A stretch of DNA of 64,000 bases from Zoogloeaceae bacterium (GTDB lineage Bacteria > Pseudomonadota > Gammaproteobacteria > Burkholderiales > Rhodocyclaceae): positions 243,501 to 307,500 of the forward strand of contig JACKLZ010000004.1 of the NCBI GenBank assembly GCA_024235675.1, read 5' to 3'. The notes under the pieces are model-generated. The model made no database searches. It was not told the origin of the DNA and saw only the letters and a program-made list of their open reading frames with translations. Below, piece by piece: positions 17,221-26,066 of the stretch (position 1 is its first letter; every line of letters starts with the position of its first letter). The position numbers were made by a program, and so were the translations under genes.

Positions 17221-17324
17221 ATACGCCACCGTGCAACGGCTATACGCCGTTCCAAATCGTGTTGAGCGTTCCAGTCTAGTACAAAGGTTGTAAATTGTGC
17301 AGTGCAGAATGGACAAACGGTGGT

Positions 17325-17858
17325 TTAGATTGCCATTCTGGCGCGCAAGCTCAGACGCCGTTTGCGCAGAACGCGCCAGCGCCACGCCGCCTGGGTCAGC
17401 ACGTAGCCAAGGACGGCGCCGACAGTCGCCATCAACAACATGCCCAGCAGCAGCGGCTGGCCAATGCCGGACAGCCAGCTCCAGGCATGCTCGAACCACG
17501 CGCCGAAGCTCTCATACACCGGGGGTGTGGCTTCGTCTGGCTTCGGCGTAATCCCAAGCAAACCCGCGCCCAGATGGTAGGCAAAGTAATACAGCGGCGC
17601 GTAGGTGAGCGGGTTGCTGATCAGGGTGCTGATCGCCGCGATCCACAGATTGGCGCGCAGCGACAGCGACACGAGAACGGCGGCGGGAATCTGCGCGACC
17701 GGAATCATCAGCCCGAAAAACGCGCCGATGGCCACGGCCTTGGCGACCGTGCGGCGGTTGATTCGCCATAGCGACGGATCGTGCAGGCGGGGCCCCAGCC
17801 AGCGCAAAAGGCGGTGGCCTTTGATGCTTTCATGGGAGGGGAGGAAGCGCTGGATCAT
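17325..17858 (-). CDS. DUF2062 membrane protein
   Basis: 177-aa inner-membrane protein of the DUF2062 family. Typical elements are the basic N-terminus, VAKAVAIGAFFGLMIPVAQIP (first membrane segment), ANLWIAAISTLISNPLTYAPLYYFAY with the conserved NP.T..P, and a C-terminal hydrophobic segment (LLLGMLLMATVGAVLGYVL). No biochemical function is known. The start at 17858 is the first ATG before the conserved core; the ribosome binding site is weak. Confidence 0.85.
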   Translation of the reverse strand: MIQRFLPSHESIKGHRLLRWLGPRLHDPSLWRINRRTVAKAVAIGAFFGLMIPVAQIPAAVLVSLSLRANLWIAAISTLISNPLTYAPLYYFAYHLGAGLLGITPKPDEATPPVYESFGAWFEHAWSWLSGIGQPLLLGMLLMATVGAVLGYVLTQAAWRWRVLRKRRLSLRARMAI

Positions 17859-17976
17859 CGAGAGGTCCGAAGTCGGGTGCGGAGGCGGCTGAAACGGGCA
17901 GCATAGCAATATGAAGTGAGCGCTGCGCTATATCAAGCCCGCTCGGCGCCTGCCGGGCGGCGCGCTTGCGAGTGCT

Positions 17977-19194
17977 TCAGACCGCGCGCAGTGCTTCGGC
18001 CGGCGGCAAGGCGGCGGCCTTGCGTGCGGGATAGTAGCCAAAGAACACGCCGATGCTGGCGGCGAACACAAAAGCCACAATGACCGCCGTGGCGCTGACC
18101 ACCACCGTCATGTCGAAGAGCGTGGCGGCCAGCCAGGCGCCGCCGATGCCGGCGGCCGCGCCGAGTGCGCCGCCGATCAGGCAGATCAACAAGGTTTCGA
18201 GCAAAAACTGCCCGAGAATGTCGCGCCGCCGGGCACCGACGGCCATGCGGATGCCGATTTCGCGGGTGCGCTCGGTGACCGACACCAGCATGATGTTCAT
18301 GATCCCGATGCCGCCCACCAGCAAGGACACCGAGGCAATCGCGCCGAGCAGCAAGCGCATCGCGCGGGCGGATTCGGCCGCCGCTTCGTTGCGGGCGGTG
18401 AGATCGCGCACCGAAAAATCGTCTTCCATTTCGCCGCTGAGCCGGTGGCGCTGGCGCAGCAACACGCCGACGTCTTTCATCGCCTCGGGCAGACGATCCG
18501 GCTGCGCCTTGGCGGAAATGAAGCGCACCGCGCCGGGGAAGGGGCTGCCGAACAACTGGCGCTGGGCGGTGGTGAGCGGAACAAAGACCAGGTCGTCCTG
18601 ATCGCGGCCCGACAGGCTTTGCCCCTTGGCGCGGAACACCCCTTGTACCTCAAAGGGCTGGCCGTTGATGCGCAGCGTCTCGCCGATGGGTGAGTTGGCG
18701 CCGAACAGTTCGGTGGCGACGGTGGCGCCGAGCACCACTTTGCGTCGGGCCGCGCGCACATCGGCTTCGTCGATGGATTCGCCCTGAGCGAGGTCCCAGT
18801 TGCGCACCAGCGGAAAGGCCTCGGTGCTGCCATAGACCGAGGTCGGCCAGTTGGTGCCGCGATACTGCAGCTGCGCGCTGCCCCAGTGCGTGGGCGCGGT
18901 GTCGAGCACGCTGCCGAGCCGGGCAATGGCCTCGGCGTCGTCGGTGTCGAGGGTGGGCACGCTGCCGGCGGCGTAGCGCAGGCCGCCGAGCGTGGGCGCG
19001 CCGGAGACGACGACAAACAGGTCGCTGCCGAGCGAGTCGATGGTCTCCTGGACCTTGGCCCGCGCGCCGTCGCCAATGGCCAGCATCAGCACCACCGCGC
19101 CGACACCGATGATCATGCCGAGCATGGCCAGCAAGGTGCGTAGCGGATGGGCGCCGAGGGCGCGGACGGCTTCGGGGATGAGGGCGGGGTTCAT
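17977..19194 (-). CDS. MacB-like ABC transporter permease
   Basis: 405-aa FtsX/MacB-type permease. An N-terminal membrane segment (LRTLLAMLGMIIGVGAVVLMLAIG) is followed by a large periplasmic MacB_PCD domain (about 45-245) and three C-terminal membrane helices (about 285-400). It lacks its own ATPase domain. The matching ATPase and periplasmic adaptor are encoded 2.5-4.4 kb upstream on the same strand (21738-23605), separated by CYTH-CHAD, sixA and an unknown gene. The start lies 4 nt after the stop of the unknown gene. Confidence 0.88.
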   Translation of the reverse strand: MNPALIPEAVRALGAHPLRTLLAMLGMIIGVGAVVLMLAIGDGARAKVQETIDSLGSDLFVVVSGAPTLGGLRYAAGSVPTLDTDDAEAIARLGSVLDTAPTHWGSAQLQYRGTNWPTSVYGSTEAFPLVRNWDLAQGESIDEADVRAARRKVVLGATVATELFGANSPIGETLRINGQPFEVQGVFRAKGQSLSGRDQDDLVFVPLTTAQRQLFGSPFPGAVRFISAKAQPDRLPEAMKDVGVLLRQRHRLSGEMEDDFSVRDLTARNEAAAESARAMRLLLGAIASVSLLVGGIGIMNIMLVSVTERTREIGIRMAVGARRRDILGQFLLETLLICLIGGALGAAAGIGGAWLAATLFDMTVVVSATAVIVAFVFAASIGVFFGYYPARKAAALPPAEALRAV

Positions 19195-19198
19195 CGTG

Positions 19199-19723
19199 TC
19201 AGTTCGGTTCTACGTCGGTCGACGGCGCATTTTCTTGTGCCGAGTCTGGCGCCGTACTCCACAAGGAATGACATCGAAAAAATTCGTCAGTCGAGCCATT
19301 TCGGTCGATATGGGCGGGGCGCGTTTCAATCATGTGGGCGATGAAATGTGCGACGGCTTGGCGCTGGACGACGCTGCATAATTGAAAGAAAGCGTTTTCA
19401 GTAAATCCTGAATACAGATGAAATAGCAATTGGTCCGCGTACCAGCCGCATGGATTGGCGTCCGTCTTCGAGAGGGCAAGGCGTGCGAGTGTCGGGAAAT
19501 AGTAGGCAAGGCCGTTTGCCGATGAAAAGCAGAACGGGTCCCAACCGGGGTTCTCGACATCGCTGGCACTTAAGGTTTCGCGGTTTCGAGTCCGGAGCAG
19601 CTCGTCGTGTTCGGCGCACTCTTCGCAATGCGTAACGTCAGTGAAATGCTCCGGCTTTTCGATATGTCCAAAAGCAAGATCGATTTCGGAAAGCGTCGCT
19701 GCATCGATGTCCGTGTCGTCCAT
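19199..19723 (-). CDS. DUF6714-like hypothetical protein
   Basis: 174-aa acidic soluble protein. The layout (IDLAFGHIEKPEHFTDVTHC followed by CEEC, then a FCFSSANGLAYYFPTLARLAL segment) resembles DUF6714 proteins as I recall them. Function is unknown. Base composition is visibly less GC-rich than the genes on either side. The gene sits inside a run of same-strand genes, 9 nt after sixA and 4 nt before the MacB-like permease, so it looks like a later insertion into an exporter operon. The ATG at 19723 lacks a strong ribosome binding site. Confidence 0.65.
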   Translation of the reverse strand: MDDTDIDAATLSEIDLAFGHIEKPEHFTDVTHCEECAEHDELLRTRNRETLSASDVENPGWDPFCFSSANGLAYYFPTLARLALSKTDANPCGWYADQLLFHLYSGFTENAFFQLCSVVQRQAVAHFIAHMIETRPAHIDRNGSTDEFFRCHSLWSTAPDSAQENAPSTDVEPN

Positions 19724-19732
19724 TCCACAATA

Positions 19733-20185
19733 TTAGAGGAGATCGGGCGCGATCACTGCGCGCAGCACGGTCTGGGTTTCGCCGTCGCGCACGCGATTTG
19801 AAAACCACCACAGCGCGCCTTTCTTGATCGTCCAGTCGGCTTCGCTGCCCGAGAGCAGCAAGGCGGCCAAGCGGCCAAGCGTGGGCTGGTGGCCGACCAG
19901 CAATGCGGCGCCGCGGCCTTCGGGCCAGCCGGTGGCGGCGAGGAGGTCGGGCACGCCCATGTCGGGGGCGAGTGCCGGCACGATTTCGAAGTTGTCGGTA
20001 AAGGCGCTGGCGGTCTGGCGGGTGCGGGTCGATGGGCTGACCAGCGTACGCAGGCGCTTGGGGCGGTTTTCGCTCAGCCATTGCGCCATTTTTCTGGCCT
20101 GTTTGTGGCCGCGCTCGGTGAGCTCGCGGCTCAGGTCGGGGGTGCCGTCAATGGCTTCGGCGTGGCGCCACAACAACAAATCCAT
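19733..20185 (-). CDS. sixA: Phosphohistidine phosphatase SixA
   Basis: 150-aa histidine-phosphatase-superfamily protein. The catalytic motif is LLWRHAEA at residues 4-11, with arginines of SPSTRTRQTA and the second histidine in LLVGHQPTLG. SixA in E. coli dephosphorylates histidine phosphocarrier domains. Here it is adjacent to a CYTH-CHAD gene (19 nt gap), a pairing seen in other proteobacteria and possibly related to phosphate or polyphosphate physiology. Confidence 0.92.
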   Translation of the reverse strand: MDLLLWRHAEAIDGTPDLSRELTERGHKQARKMAQWLSENRPKRLRTLVSPSTRTRQTASAFTDNFEIVPALAPDMGVPDLLAATGWPEGRGAALLVGHQPTLGRLAALLLSGSEADWTIKKGALWWFSNRVRDGETQTVLRAVIAPDLL

Positions 20186-20204
20186 GGTGTCCTCGGTGGT
20201 GGCG

Positions 20205-21716
20205 TCAGCGATTGGCGCGCCACGGGGCTTTGCCCGTCAATAAGGTTTCGGTTTCGAGCAACACGCGCCGGCGTGTGCGGGCGTATTGCCGGGCGTGCCA
20301 GCCAATCACGAAGTGGGCGGGGCCGGTAAGTGTGGGCTCGCGATCGGCCCAGTCCAGCATCAGGCTGCGCGCAATGGCCGCGTCGTTCAGATAGCCCAGA
20401 TCGGTCTGCGCTTGCCGCACGCCGGCCAGATACCGCTTGGTGGCCTTGCCATTGAACAGCGGGCGGAAGAAGTCGATGCCGTAGCGCAACTGCTTGAGGC
20501 TGACGCGCAGCATGTGCAGTTGATCGGGGTCGATAATGTCGGCTGAGGTGAAGCGCCTCCGGGCGCGTTTGCGCAGGGCGCCCAGTTGCAGGCGGGCAAA
20601 GGCGGTGAGGTCGGCCGCTGCGTTGAGCGCGTCGCCGCTGAGCTGATGGAGTTCGGCGGCAAAGCCGAGAATGCGCTGGCCGTGGTCGGCGTGGGTCAGC
20701 CGGGCGCGTGCTTCGGTGCGGGCAGCGGCGCGCAGGCTGAGGGCGTGATCGCGCAGCGGGTCGGTGAGCGTGGCGCCCATCAGGGGCTCGGGTTCGGCCG
20801 GGCCGATAATGTCGCTCAGCAGCACGTCGATATTGCGGGCGTCGCCCAGATCGGCGGCGGTGTCGCGCAGCACCTCCGTCCAGCGCTCGGCAAAGGCTTC
20901 GGGCAGGACCGGGTCGAACAGTCGGATGAGCGAGCGCAGCCGGCGCAGCGCGACACGCAGTTGATGAACGTACTCCGGGTCGTCGTGCACCAGTGCGCCG
21001 AGCGTGTTTTCCTGCCACTGTTGCAGGGCGTCGAAGGCCAGCGCGCGAAAGGCGTCGAGCGGCGACTGCGCGGACTGGATGGACGACTTGCCCGCCAGTC
21101 GTGGGGCCTCGGGCGTATTGAGAAACAGCCGGTAGCCGCGCTCGGCCTTGCTGCGATCGGTGGGCATCAGCGCCACGCGCTCGGCCAGCGCGCCGGCGAT
21201 GGCGAACAGGTCTTGCGCTGTGCCGCGCACCAGTTCGAGTTCGACTTCGCTGATCGTGTCCTGGCGCTCGCCCGCGTCGATCTGGCCCTGGTCGATCATC
21301 ATCAGGATCTCGACTTCGGGCGAGGGCGTGAGCCGGCGGGTTTCGCGCTTGAAGGTGGTGGTGAACAGCGGCTGGATCTCGCCGGCCAGGGCGTCGAGGC
21401 GCTTTCGCACGGCGGGCGCATCAACATGCGAGAAATCGAACTCACCCGAGAAGGGCTGTTCCCACTCGGGGCGCGACGAGAGCCCGCCCACCGAGTTGGC
21501 CGCGCACTTGATGGTCTGTAGCCAGGTGCTGCCCTGCTTGCGGGTGCGTACCGCAATGCGCGCCTTGTTCAGCGCCAGTTCGGGCGTGTCGAAATAGGTG
21601 TTGATCAGGGTCTGCGCGTTGCCGAGTTTTTCGGCGCCGGTCAACAGCGGATGGCGACGCAGCGCGCGGATCGCGTCGGGGGCGAGGGCGAGTTTGAGTT
21701 CGGTTTCGGTACTCAT
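20205..21716 (-). CDS. CYTH and CHAD domain protein (inorganic triphosphatase-like)
   Basis: 503-aa two-domain protein. The N-terminal CYTH domain (about 1-200) begins with the ExExK signature (E4-T-E6-L-K8), which with further acidic and basic strands forms the triphosphate tunnel; E. coli YgiF, with the same architecture, hydrolyses inorganic triphosphate. The C-terminal CHAD domain (about 225-490) has conserved histidines in VHQLRVALRRLRS and LHMLRVSLKQLRY, which bind polyphosphate. It lies between the ABC ATPase and sixA on the same strand. Confidence 0.92.
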   Translation of the reverse strand: MSTETELKLALAPDAIRALRRHPLLTGAEKLGNAQTLINTYFDTPELALNKARIAVRTRKQGSTWLQTIKCAANSVGGLSSRPEWEQPFSGEFDFSHVDAPAVRKRLDALAGEIQPLFTTTFKRETRRLTPSPEVEILMMIDQGQIDAGERQDTISEVELELVRGTAQDLFAIAGALAERVALMPTDRSKAERGYRLFLNTPEAPRLAGKSSIQSAQSPLDAFRALAFDALQQWQENTLGALVHDDPEYVHQLRVALRRLRSLIRLFDPVLPEAFAERWTEVLRDTAADLGDARNIDVLLSDIIGPAEPEPLMGATLTDPLRDHALSLRAAARTEARARLTHADHGQRILGFAAELHQLSGDALNAAADLTAFARLQLGALRKRARRRFTSADIIDPDQLHMLRVSLKQLRYGIDFFRPLFNGKATKRYLAGVRQAQTDLGYLNDAAIARSLMLDWADREPTLTGPAHFVIGWHARQYARTRRRVLLETETLLTGKAPWRANR

Positions 21717-21737
21717 GAGGCCACCATTGTCGTTGGC

Positions 21738-22466
21738 TTATGTGACAGCTTGATGATTGCCCGGGGCGCCGGCGGAGACGTCGGACTGAATGCGCCCGTC
21801 CTGCAGGCGGATGACGCGCCGCGCATGGGCGGCCACGTCTTCTTCGTGGGTCACCATGATGATCGACACGCCTTGTCGGTTGAGCGTATCGAACAGCGCC
21901 ATGATGTGCGCCGAGGTGGTCGAATCGAGGTTGCCGGTGGGCTCATCGGCCAGCACCCAGGCCGGTTCGTTGGCCAGCGCGCGGGCGATGGCCACGCGCT
22001 GTTGCTGGCCGCCGGACAGGCGCGCGGGCGTGCGCTCGCTTAAGCCCCCGAGGCCGACGCGCTCAAGCATGGCGAGGGCGCGCCTCTGGCGCTCGCTGCG
22101 CGAGAGGCCGGCGTACATCAGCGGCAGCGCGACGTTGTCGATCAGATTGGCGCGCGGCAGCAGGTTGAAGCCCTGGAACACGAAGCCGAAGAAGCGGTTG
22201 CGCAAGGCGGCGAGGGCGTCGCCGCTGAGGCCTTCGACCGGGGTGTTGCCAATGCGATAGCTGCCGGCCGAGGGGGTGTCGAGACAGCCGAGCAGGTTCA
22301 TGAGCGTGGACTTGCCGGAGCCGGACGGGCCCATCAGCGCCACGAAATCGCCGGGGGCGAGGCTCAGATCCAGCGCATGGAGCACATCGACGGGCGCTTG
22401 CCCGGGCGACGGGTAGCGCTTGCCAATGCCCTGCATCACCAGCGTGGCGTCGGCGTGGCTGGCCAT
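21738..22466 (-). CDS. ABC transporter ATP-binding protein (MacB/LolD type)
   Basis: 242-aa ATPase of the MacB/LolD class. It has Walker A GPSGSGKST (about 45-53), Q-loop FGFVFQGFNLLP, signature LSGGQQQRVAIARAL, Walker B VLADEPTGNLD, and the H-loop MVTHEED. Its ATG overlaps the adaptor stop codon by one base (TGATG), so the two are translationally coupled. The expected permease is not adjacent but 2.5 kb downstream at 17977-19194. Confidence 0.93.
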   Translation of the reverse strand: MASHADATLVMQGIGKRYPSPGQAPVDVLHALDLSLAPGDFVALMGPSGSGKSTLMNLLGCLDTPSAGSYRIGNTPVEGLSGDALAALRNRFFGFVFQGFNLLPRANLIDNVALPLMYAGLSRSERQRRALAMLERVGLGGLSERTPARLSGGQQQRVAIARALANEPAWVLADEPTGNLDSTTSAHIMALFDTLNRQGVSIIMVTHEEDVAAHARRVIRLQDGRIQSDVSAGAPGNHQAVT

Positions 22467-23605
22467 CAGTGCAGGCGCAGGCGGAAGTTGCCGCCTCCCT
22501 CAGCCTTGCCGCCGATCCGCTCGCCAGTGACGATGGCGTCGCCCGCGGCGAGCGGACCGCTGATAAGTTCGGTGTGGGTGTCGTTGGTCGCACCGAGCTG
22601 CACGCTGACGGCTTCAAGCGTTTTGCCGTCGGTGCGATACACCGTCGGGCCTTTGGCGCGGGGTTTGGTCTCGCCGGTGTCGGCTCCCTTGGCGGCGGGC
22701 GGGCGAAAGCGCAGCGCGGCGTTGGGTACGCGCAGCACATCGTCGCGACGGGCCAGCTCGATGCTCACTTGCGCCGTCATGCCCGGCAGCAGCAGGCCGT
22801 CGGCATTGTCGGTGTCGAGCACTACATTGTAGGTCACCACGTTTTGTTCGATGGTCGGGTTGAGGCGGATCTGCCGCACCAGCGCGCTGCGGCGCGCGTT
22901 TGGATAGGCGTCAACGGTGAAGCTGGCGCGCTGGCCGATCTTCAGCTCGCCCACGTCGGCCTCGGCCACGCGGGTCTCGATCTGCATGTGGGCAAGGTCG
23001 CCGGCAATCTGAAACAGCGTCGGCGTCTGGAAGCTGGCGGCCACCGTCTGACCGAGGTCGACGTCGCGCGCCACGACCACGCCGTCGATAGGCGCGCGGA
23101 TGATGGCGTGGTCGAGATTGGTCATCTCCTGACGCTTGCGGGCCTCGAGCTGGTCGACCTGGGCGCTGCGTGCGGCTAGCGCGGCGGCGGATTCGTCGAG
23201 CACGCTGGCGGAAATGAAGCCTTCGCCAACCAGGCGGACATTGCGCGCGTGCTGGGTTTTCGCCAGCGCGCGCTCGGCACGCGCGGCGGCGATCTCGGCC
23301 TCGATCTGCGCGAGCGCGGCGCGGATCAGCGCGGTGTCCAGTTCGGCCAGAATCTCGCCTTGCTTCACCGCCTGATTGAAGTCGGCGTTGAGCTTGGCGA
23401 TGTTGCCCGAAATGCGGGTGCCGACCTTGACCAGCACCACCGGCCGCACCGGGCCGCTGGCGTTGATGCTGCGCACCAGCGGGCCGCGGTCGACGGTGGC
23501 GGTGCGCCAGAGGGGGCCAGCCGGCGCGTGCGCCTGTTCTTGCCAATAGTAATAAGCGCCACCGGCGAGGGCGGCGATGAGCGTGAGCCAGACGAGGCGT
23601 CGCAT
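22466..23605 (-). CDS. MacA-like periplasmic adaptor of an efflux system
   Basis: 379-aa membrane-fusion protein. An N-terminal membrane anchor (RRLVWLTLIAALAGGAYYYW) is followed by a lipoyl-like half (VKVGTRISGNIAKLNADFNQAVKQGEIL), an alpha-helical hairpin (about 95-160), a second lipoyl half (IRAPIDGVV) and a beta-barrel. It should bridge the inner-membrane ABC transporter to an outer-membrane channel. The start at 23605 is 10 nt after the moaC stop; longer reading overlaps moaC. Confidence 0.9.
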   Translation of the reverse strand: MRRLVWLTLIAALAGGAYYYWQEQAHAPAGPLWRTATVDRGPLVRSINASGPVRPVVLVKVGTRISGNIAKLNADFNQAVKQGEILAELDTALIRAALAQIEAEIAAARAERALAKTQHARNVRLVGEGFISASVLDESAAALAARSAQVDQLEARKRQEMTNLDHAIIRAPIDGVVVARDVDLGQTVAASFQTPTLFQIAGDLAHMQIETRVAEADVGELKIGQRASFTVDAYPNARRSALVRQIRLNPTIEQNVVTYNVVLDTDNADGLLLPGMTAQVSIELARRDDVLRVPNAALRFRPPAAKGADTGETKPRAKGPTVYRTDGKTLEAVSVQLGATNDTHTELISGPLAAGDAIVTGERIGGKAEGGGNFRLRLH

Positions 23606-23615
23606 CCGGCGCCGG

Positions 23616-24101
23616 TCAGGGGGCGTCGGCGCGCCAGTGCCCGGACTTGCCGCCTTGTTTTTCGAGCAGGTGGATGCCATCCATGGTCATGCCGCGATCG
23701 ACCGCTTTGCACATGTCGTAGATGGTGAGCAGGCCGACTTGCACGGCGGTGAGCGCTTCCATTTCCACCCCGGTGCGACCGACCGTTTCGGCGGTGGCGG
23801 TGCAGGTGATGGCGTGGGCGGACGCGTCGAGCGCGAAATCGACGGTGACGCGGGTGAGCGGAATCGGGTGGCACAGCGGAATCAGCTCGGACGTGCGCTT
23901 GGCGCCCTGAATGGCGGCAATGCGCGCGATGCCGATCACGTCGCCTTTTTTGGCGTTGCCGGACTGCACCATGGCGAAGGTCTCGGGCGCCATGCCGATG
24001 CGGCCTTCGGCGACGGCAACGCGTCGGGTTTCGTGCTTGGCGCCGACGTCCACCATGTGGGCCTGACCGTCGGCGTCGAAATGAGTAAAGCCTTGCGTCA
24101 T
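23616..24101 (-). CDS. moaC: Cyclic pyranopterin monophosphate synthase MoaC
   Basis: 161-aa enzyme of molybdenum cofactor biosynthesis that forms cPMP from the MoaA product. Family motifs are MVDVGAKHETRR near the start, AKRTSELIPLCHPIPL with the conserved CHP, VGRTGVEMEALTAV, and DMCKAVDRGM. It is the first gene of a minus-strand run leading into the MacAB-like exporter; no other moa gene is in the window. It is divergent from the M48 protease gene. Confidence 0.96.
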   Translation of the reverse strand: MTQGFTHFDADGQAHMVDVGAKHETRRVAVAEGRIGMAPETFAMVQSGNAKKGDVIGIARIAAIQGAKRTSELIPLCHPIPLTRVTVDFALDASAHAITCTATAETVGRTGVEMEALTAVQVGLLTIYDMCKAVDRGMTMDGIHLLEKQGGKSGHWRADAP

Positions 24102-24157
24102 GGTTCGTCTGCCGCGGGTGCGGAACTGTTTAGGGGCGCGGGTATCATAGCACCACC

Positions 24158-25597
24158 ATGATCAAACGAATCCTTGCCTTCGGGCTCAGTGCGGTGCTCT
24201 CGGTGCAGAGCGTGGCGGCCGGCTTGCCGGACCTCGGCGAGTCCTCGGCGGCCGATTTGTCGGCCGCGGCGGAACGTCGCATCGGTGAGCAGATCATCCG
24301 CGAAATACGCTGGCGCGAGCCGTCCTATCTGGACGATCCGCAGGTCGAGTCCTATCTCACCGATCTGGGGGGGCGACTGGTCGCGGCGACCAAGAGCGGC
24401 GGCAGCTATCAGTTCTTCGCGCTGCGCGACACCACGCTTAACGCCTTCGCCATGCCGGGCGGCTACATCGGTGTGCACACCGGACTGATCCTGTCGGCGC
24501 GCAGTGAGTCGGAGCTGGCCTCGGTGCTGGCGCACGAAATCTCGCACGTCGAGCAGCACCATATTGCGCGTCTGGTCGGCAAGCAGAGCCAGTCGAGCAT
24601 GATCATGCTGGCTTCCCTGCTGGTGGCCGTTCTTGCGGCGCGCAGCAGCGATCAGGTGGCGCAGGCGGCGGTGGCCGGTGGCACGGCGGCGGGCATTCAG
24701 AACCAGCTTGGTTACACCCGCGAGTTCGAGCGCGAGGCCGACCGGATCGGTTTGCAGACGCTGGACGCGGCGGGCTTCGACACCCGCGACATGGCCCATT
24801 TCTTTGAGCGCCTGCAGCAGGAAACCCGCCTGTATGAAAACAACGCCCCGGCCTACCTGCGTACCCACCCGCTGACCACCGAGCGTATCGCCGACATGGG
24901 CAACCGGGTCGAAGGTGCGCGCTACCGGCAGGTGACGAGTTCGAATGATTTCACCCTGGTGCAGGCGAGGCTGGCCACGCTGGAAGGGCCGGCGCCGGAC
25001 GTTTTTCGTCGTGAAACGCGGGCCTGGGAAAAAGCCAGCCAACCGACCGCCGCGCAGCGCTACGCCTATGTGCATGCCGCGCTGCGTGTCAACGAGCTGG
25101 ATCGCGCCGAGGCGGCCTGGCGCGATTTTCCGAAGGCGCAGCAAAGCGCCATGATTGTCGCGCTGGGGGCGGAGCTGGCGATGGCGCGGCGGGATTTTGC
25201 GACTGCCATCGCGCGCCTCAAGCCTGCCATTACGCGTTATCCGCAAGCGCGCTATCTGGGGTATCAGTTGGCCGATGCACGGATCGCGGCGGGCGACTTG
25301 AACACCGCGATTGCCGAGTTGCGCGACGCCACCGTCACCCGCCCGGATGACTTTCACAGTTGGACCCGCCTGGCCAAGGCCTACCAGGCCAGCGGCAACG
25401 TGAGCGAGTCGCATCGCGCCCAGGCCGAGGTGTACGCCTTGCAGGGCGCCTGGTCGTCGGCCATCGGGCAACTCGAAATCGCCCTGCGCGAAGGCAAGGC
25501 CGACTTTTATACGCAGTCAGCGATGGATGCCCGTCTAAGGGACTTTCGCGCCCGCTATGATGATGAACGCGCCTGGCGCGGTCGCGACGGCCGGTGA
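24158..25597 (+). CDS. BepA-like M48 metalloprotease with TPR repeats
   Basis: 479-aa periplasmic protease. A signal peptide (residues 1-21, ending VAAG) is followed by an M48 domain with the zinc motif HEISHVEQHH, the downstream glutamate in EFEREADRIG, and a C-terminal TPR-like region (about 300-470). The layout matches BepA/YfgC, which helps assembly and quality control of outer-membrane proteins such as LptD. TATCAT shortly before the ATG is a possible -10. The TusA gene follows 56 nt later. Confidence 0.92.
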   Translation: MIKRILAFGLSAVLSVQSVAAGLPDLGESSAADLSAAAERRIGEQIIREIRWREPSYLDDPQVESYLTDLGGRLVAATKSGGSYQFFALRDTTLNAFAMPGGYIGVHTGLILSARSESELASVLAHEISHVEQHHIARLVGKQSQSSMIMLASLLVAVLAARSSDQVAQAAVAGGTAAGIQNQLGYTREFEREADRIGLQTLDAAGFDTRDMAHFFERLQQETRLYENNAPAYLRTHPLTTERIADMGNRVEGARYRQVTSSNDFTLVQARLATLEGPAPDVFRRETRAWEKASQPTAAQRYAYVHAALRVNELDRAEAAWRDFPKAQQSAMIVALGAELAMARRDFATAIARLKPAITRYPQARYLGYQLADARIAAGDLNTAIAELRDATVTRPDDFHSWTRLAKAYQASGNVSESHRAQAEVYALQGAWSSAIGQLEIALREGKADFYTQSAMDARLRDFRARYDDERAWRGRDGR

Positions 25598-25653
25598 CGC
25601 GCGCGCCGCATCCCTCTAGAATGCGGCGCTAACGCCATAAGGAATGAGCTGAC

Positions 25654-25884
25654 ATGAATGTCGACAAAGAAGTAGACGCCAGCGGGCTGAGCTGCCCGCT
25701 CCCGATTCTGCGCGCCAAGAAGGCGCTCGCGGAGATGGAGGCCGGCCAGATGCTGCGCGTATTGGCAACCGATCCCGGTTCGGTGAAGGATTTTGAGGCC
25801 TTTGCTCGTCAGACCGGCAATGAGTTGCTGCAGAGCGAGACCGTCGGCGATAACCAGTTCGCGTTTGTTTTGCGCCGCAAATAG
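25654..25884 (+). CDS. TusA-family sulfurtransferase
   Basis: 76-aa TusA-fold protein carrying the SCPLPI motif with Cys14, which forms a persulfide. Members donate sulfur to tRNA thiolation (with MnmA) or act in sulfur oxidation. This one is close to a sulfur-related gene cluster 1-11 kb downstream, but it has its own transcription unit ended by a good terminator. AAGGAATG precedes the ATG. Whether it serves MnmA or sulfur metabolism cannot be decided from sequence. Confidence 0.9.
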   Translation: MNVDKEVDASGLSCPLPILRAKKALAEMEAGQMLRVLATDPGSVKDFEAFARQTGNELLQSETVGDNQFAFVLRRK

Positions 25885-25911
25885 ATTGCCGGTGCCATTG
25901 CATACGCTGAG

Positions 25912-25937
25912 AACGCCCCGGCGCTGGGGCGTTTTTT
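25912..25937 (+). terminator. Rho-independent terminator after tusA-family gene
   Basis: 8-bp stem AACGCCCC (25912-25919) / GGGGCGTT (25926-25933) with a 6-nt loop and a T-run (25932-25937). Confidence 0.92.
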
Positions 25938-26066
25938 GGGATGCTTCGGAGAGCTGGCGATCTCCCGGTTCTGCGTCAGGGTGCCGTAAGCGTTCGACAT
26001 CACCTCCTGCCGGCAACTGAGCGCAGCGGCGTACCTTGCACAGGCACGTCGCCGCGCTTTCTGGCA

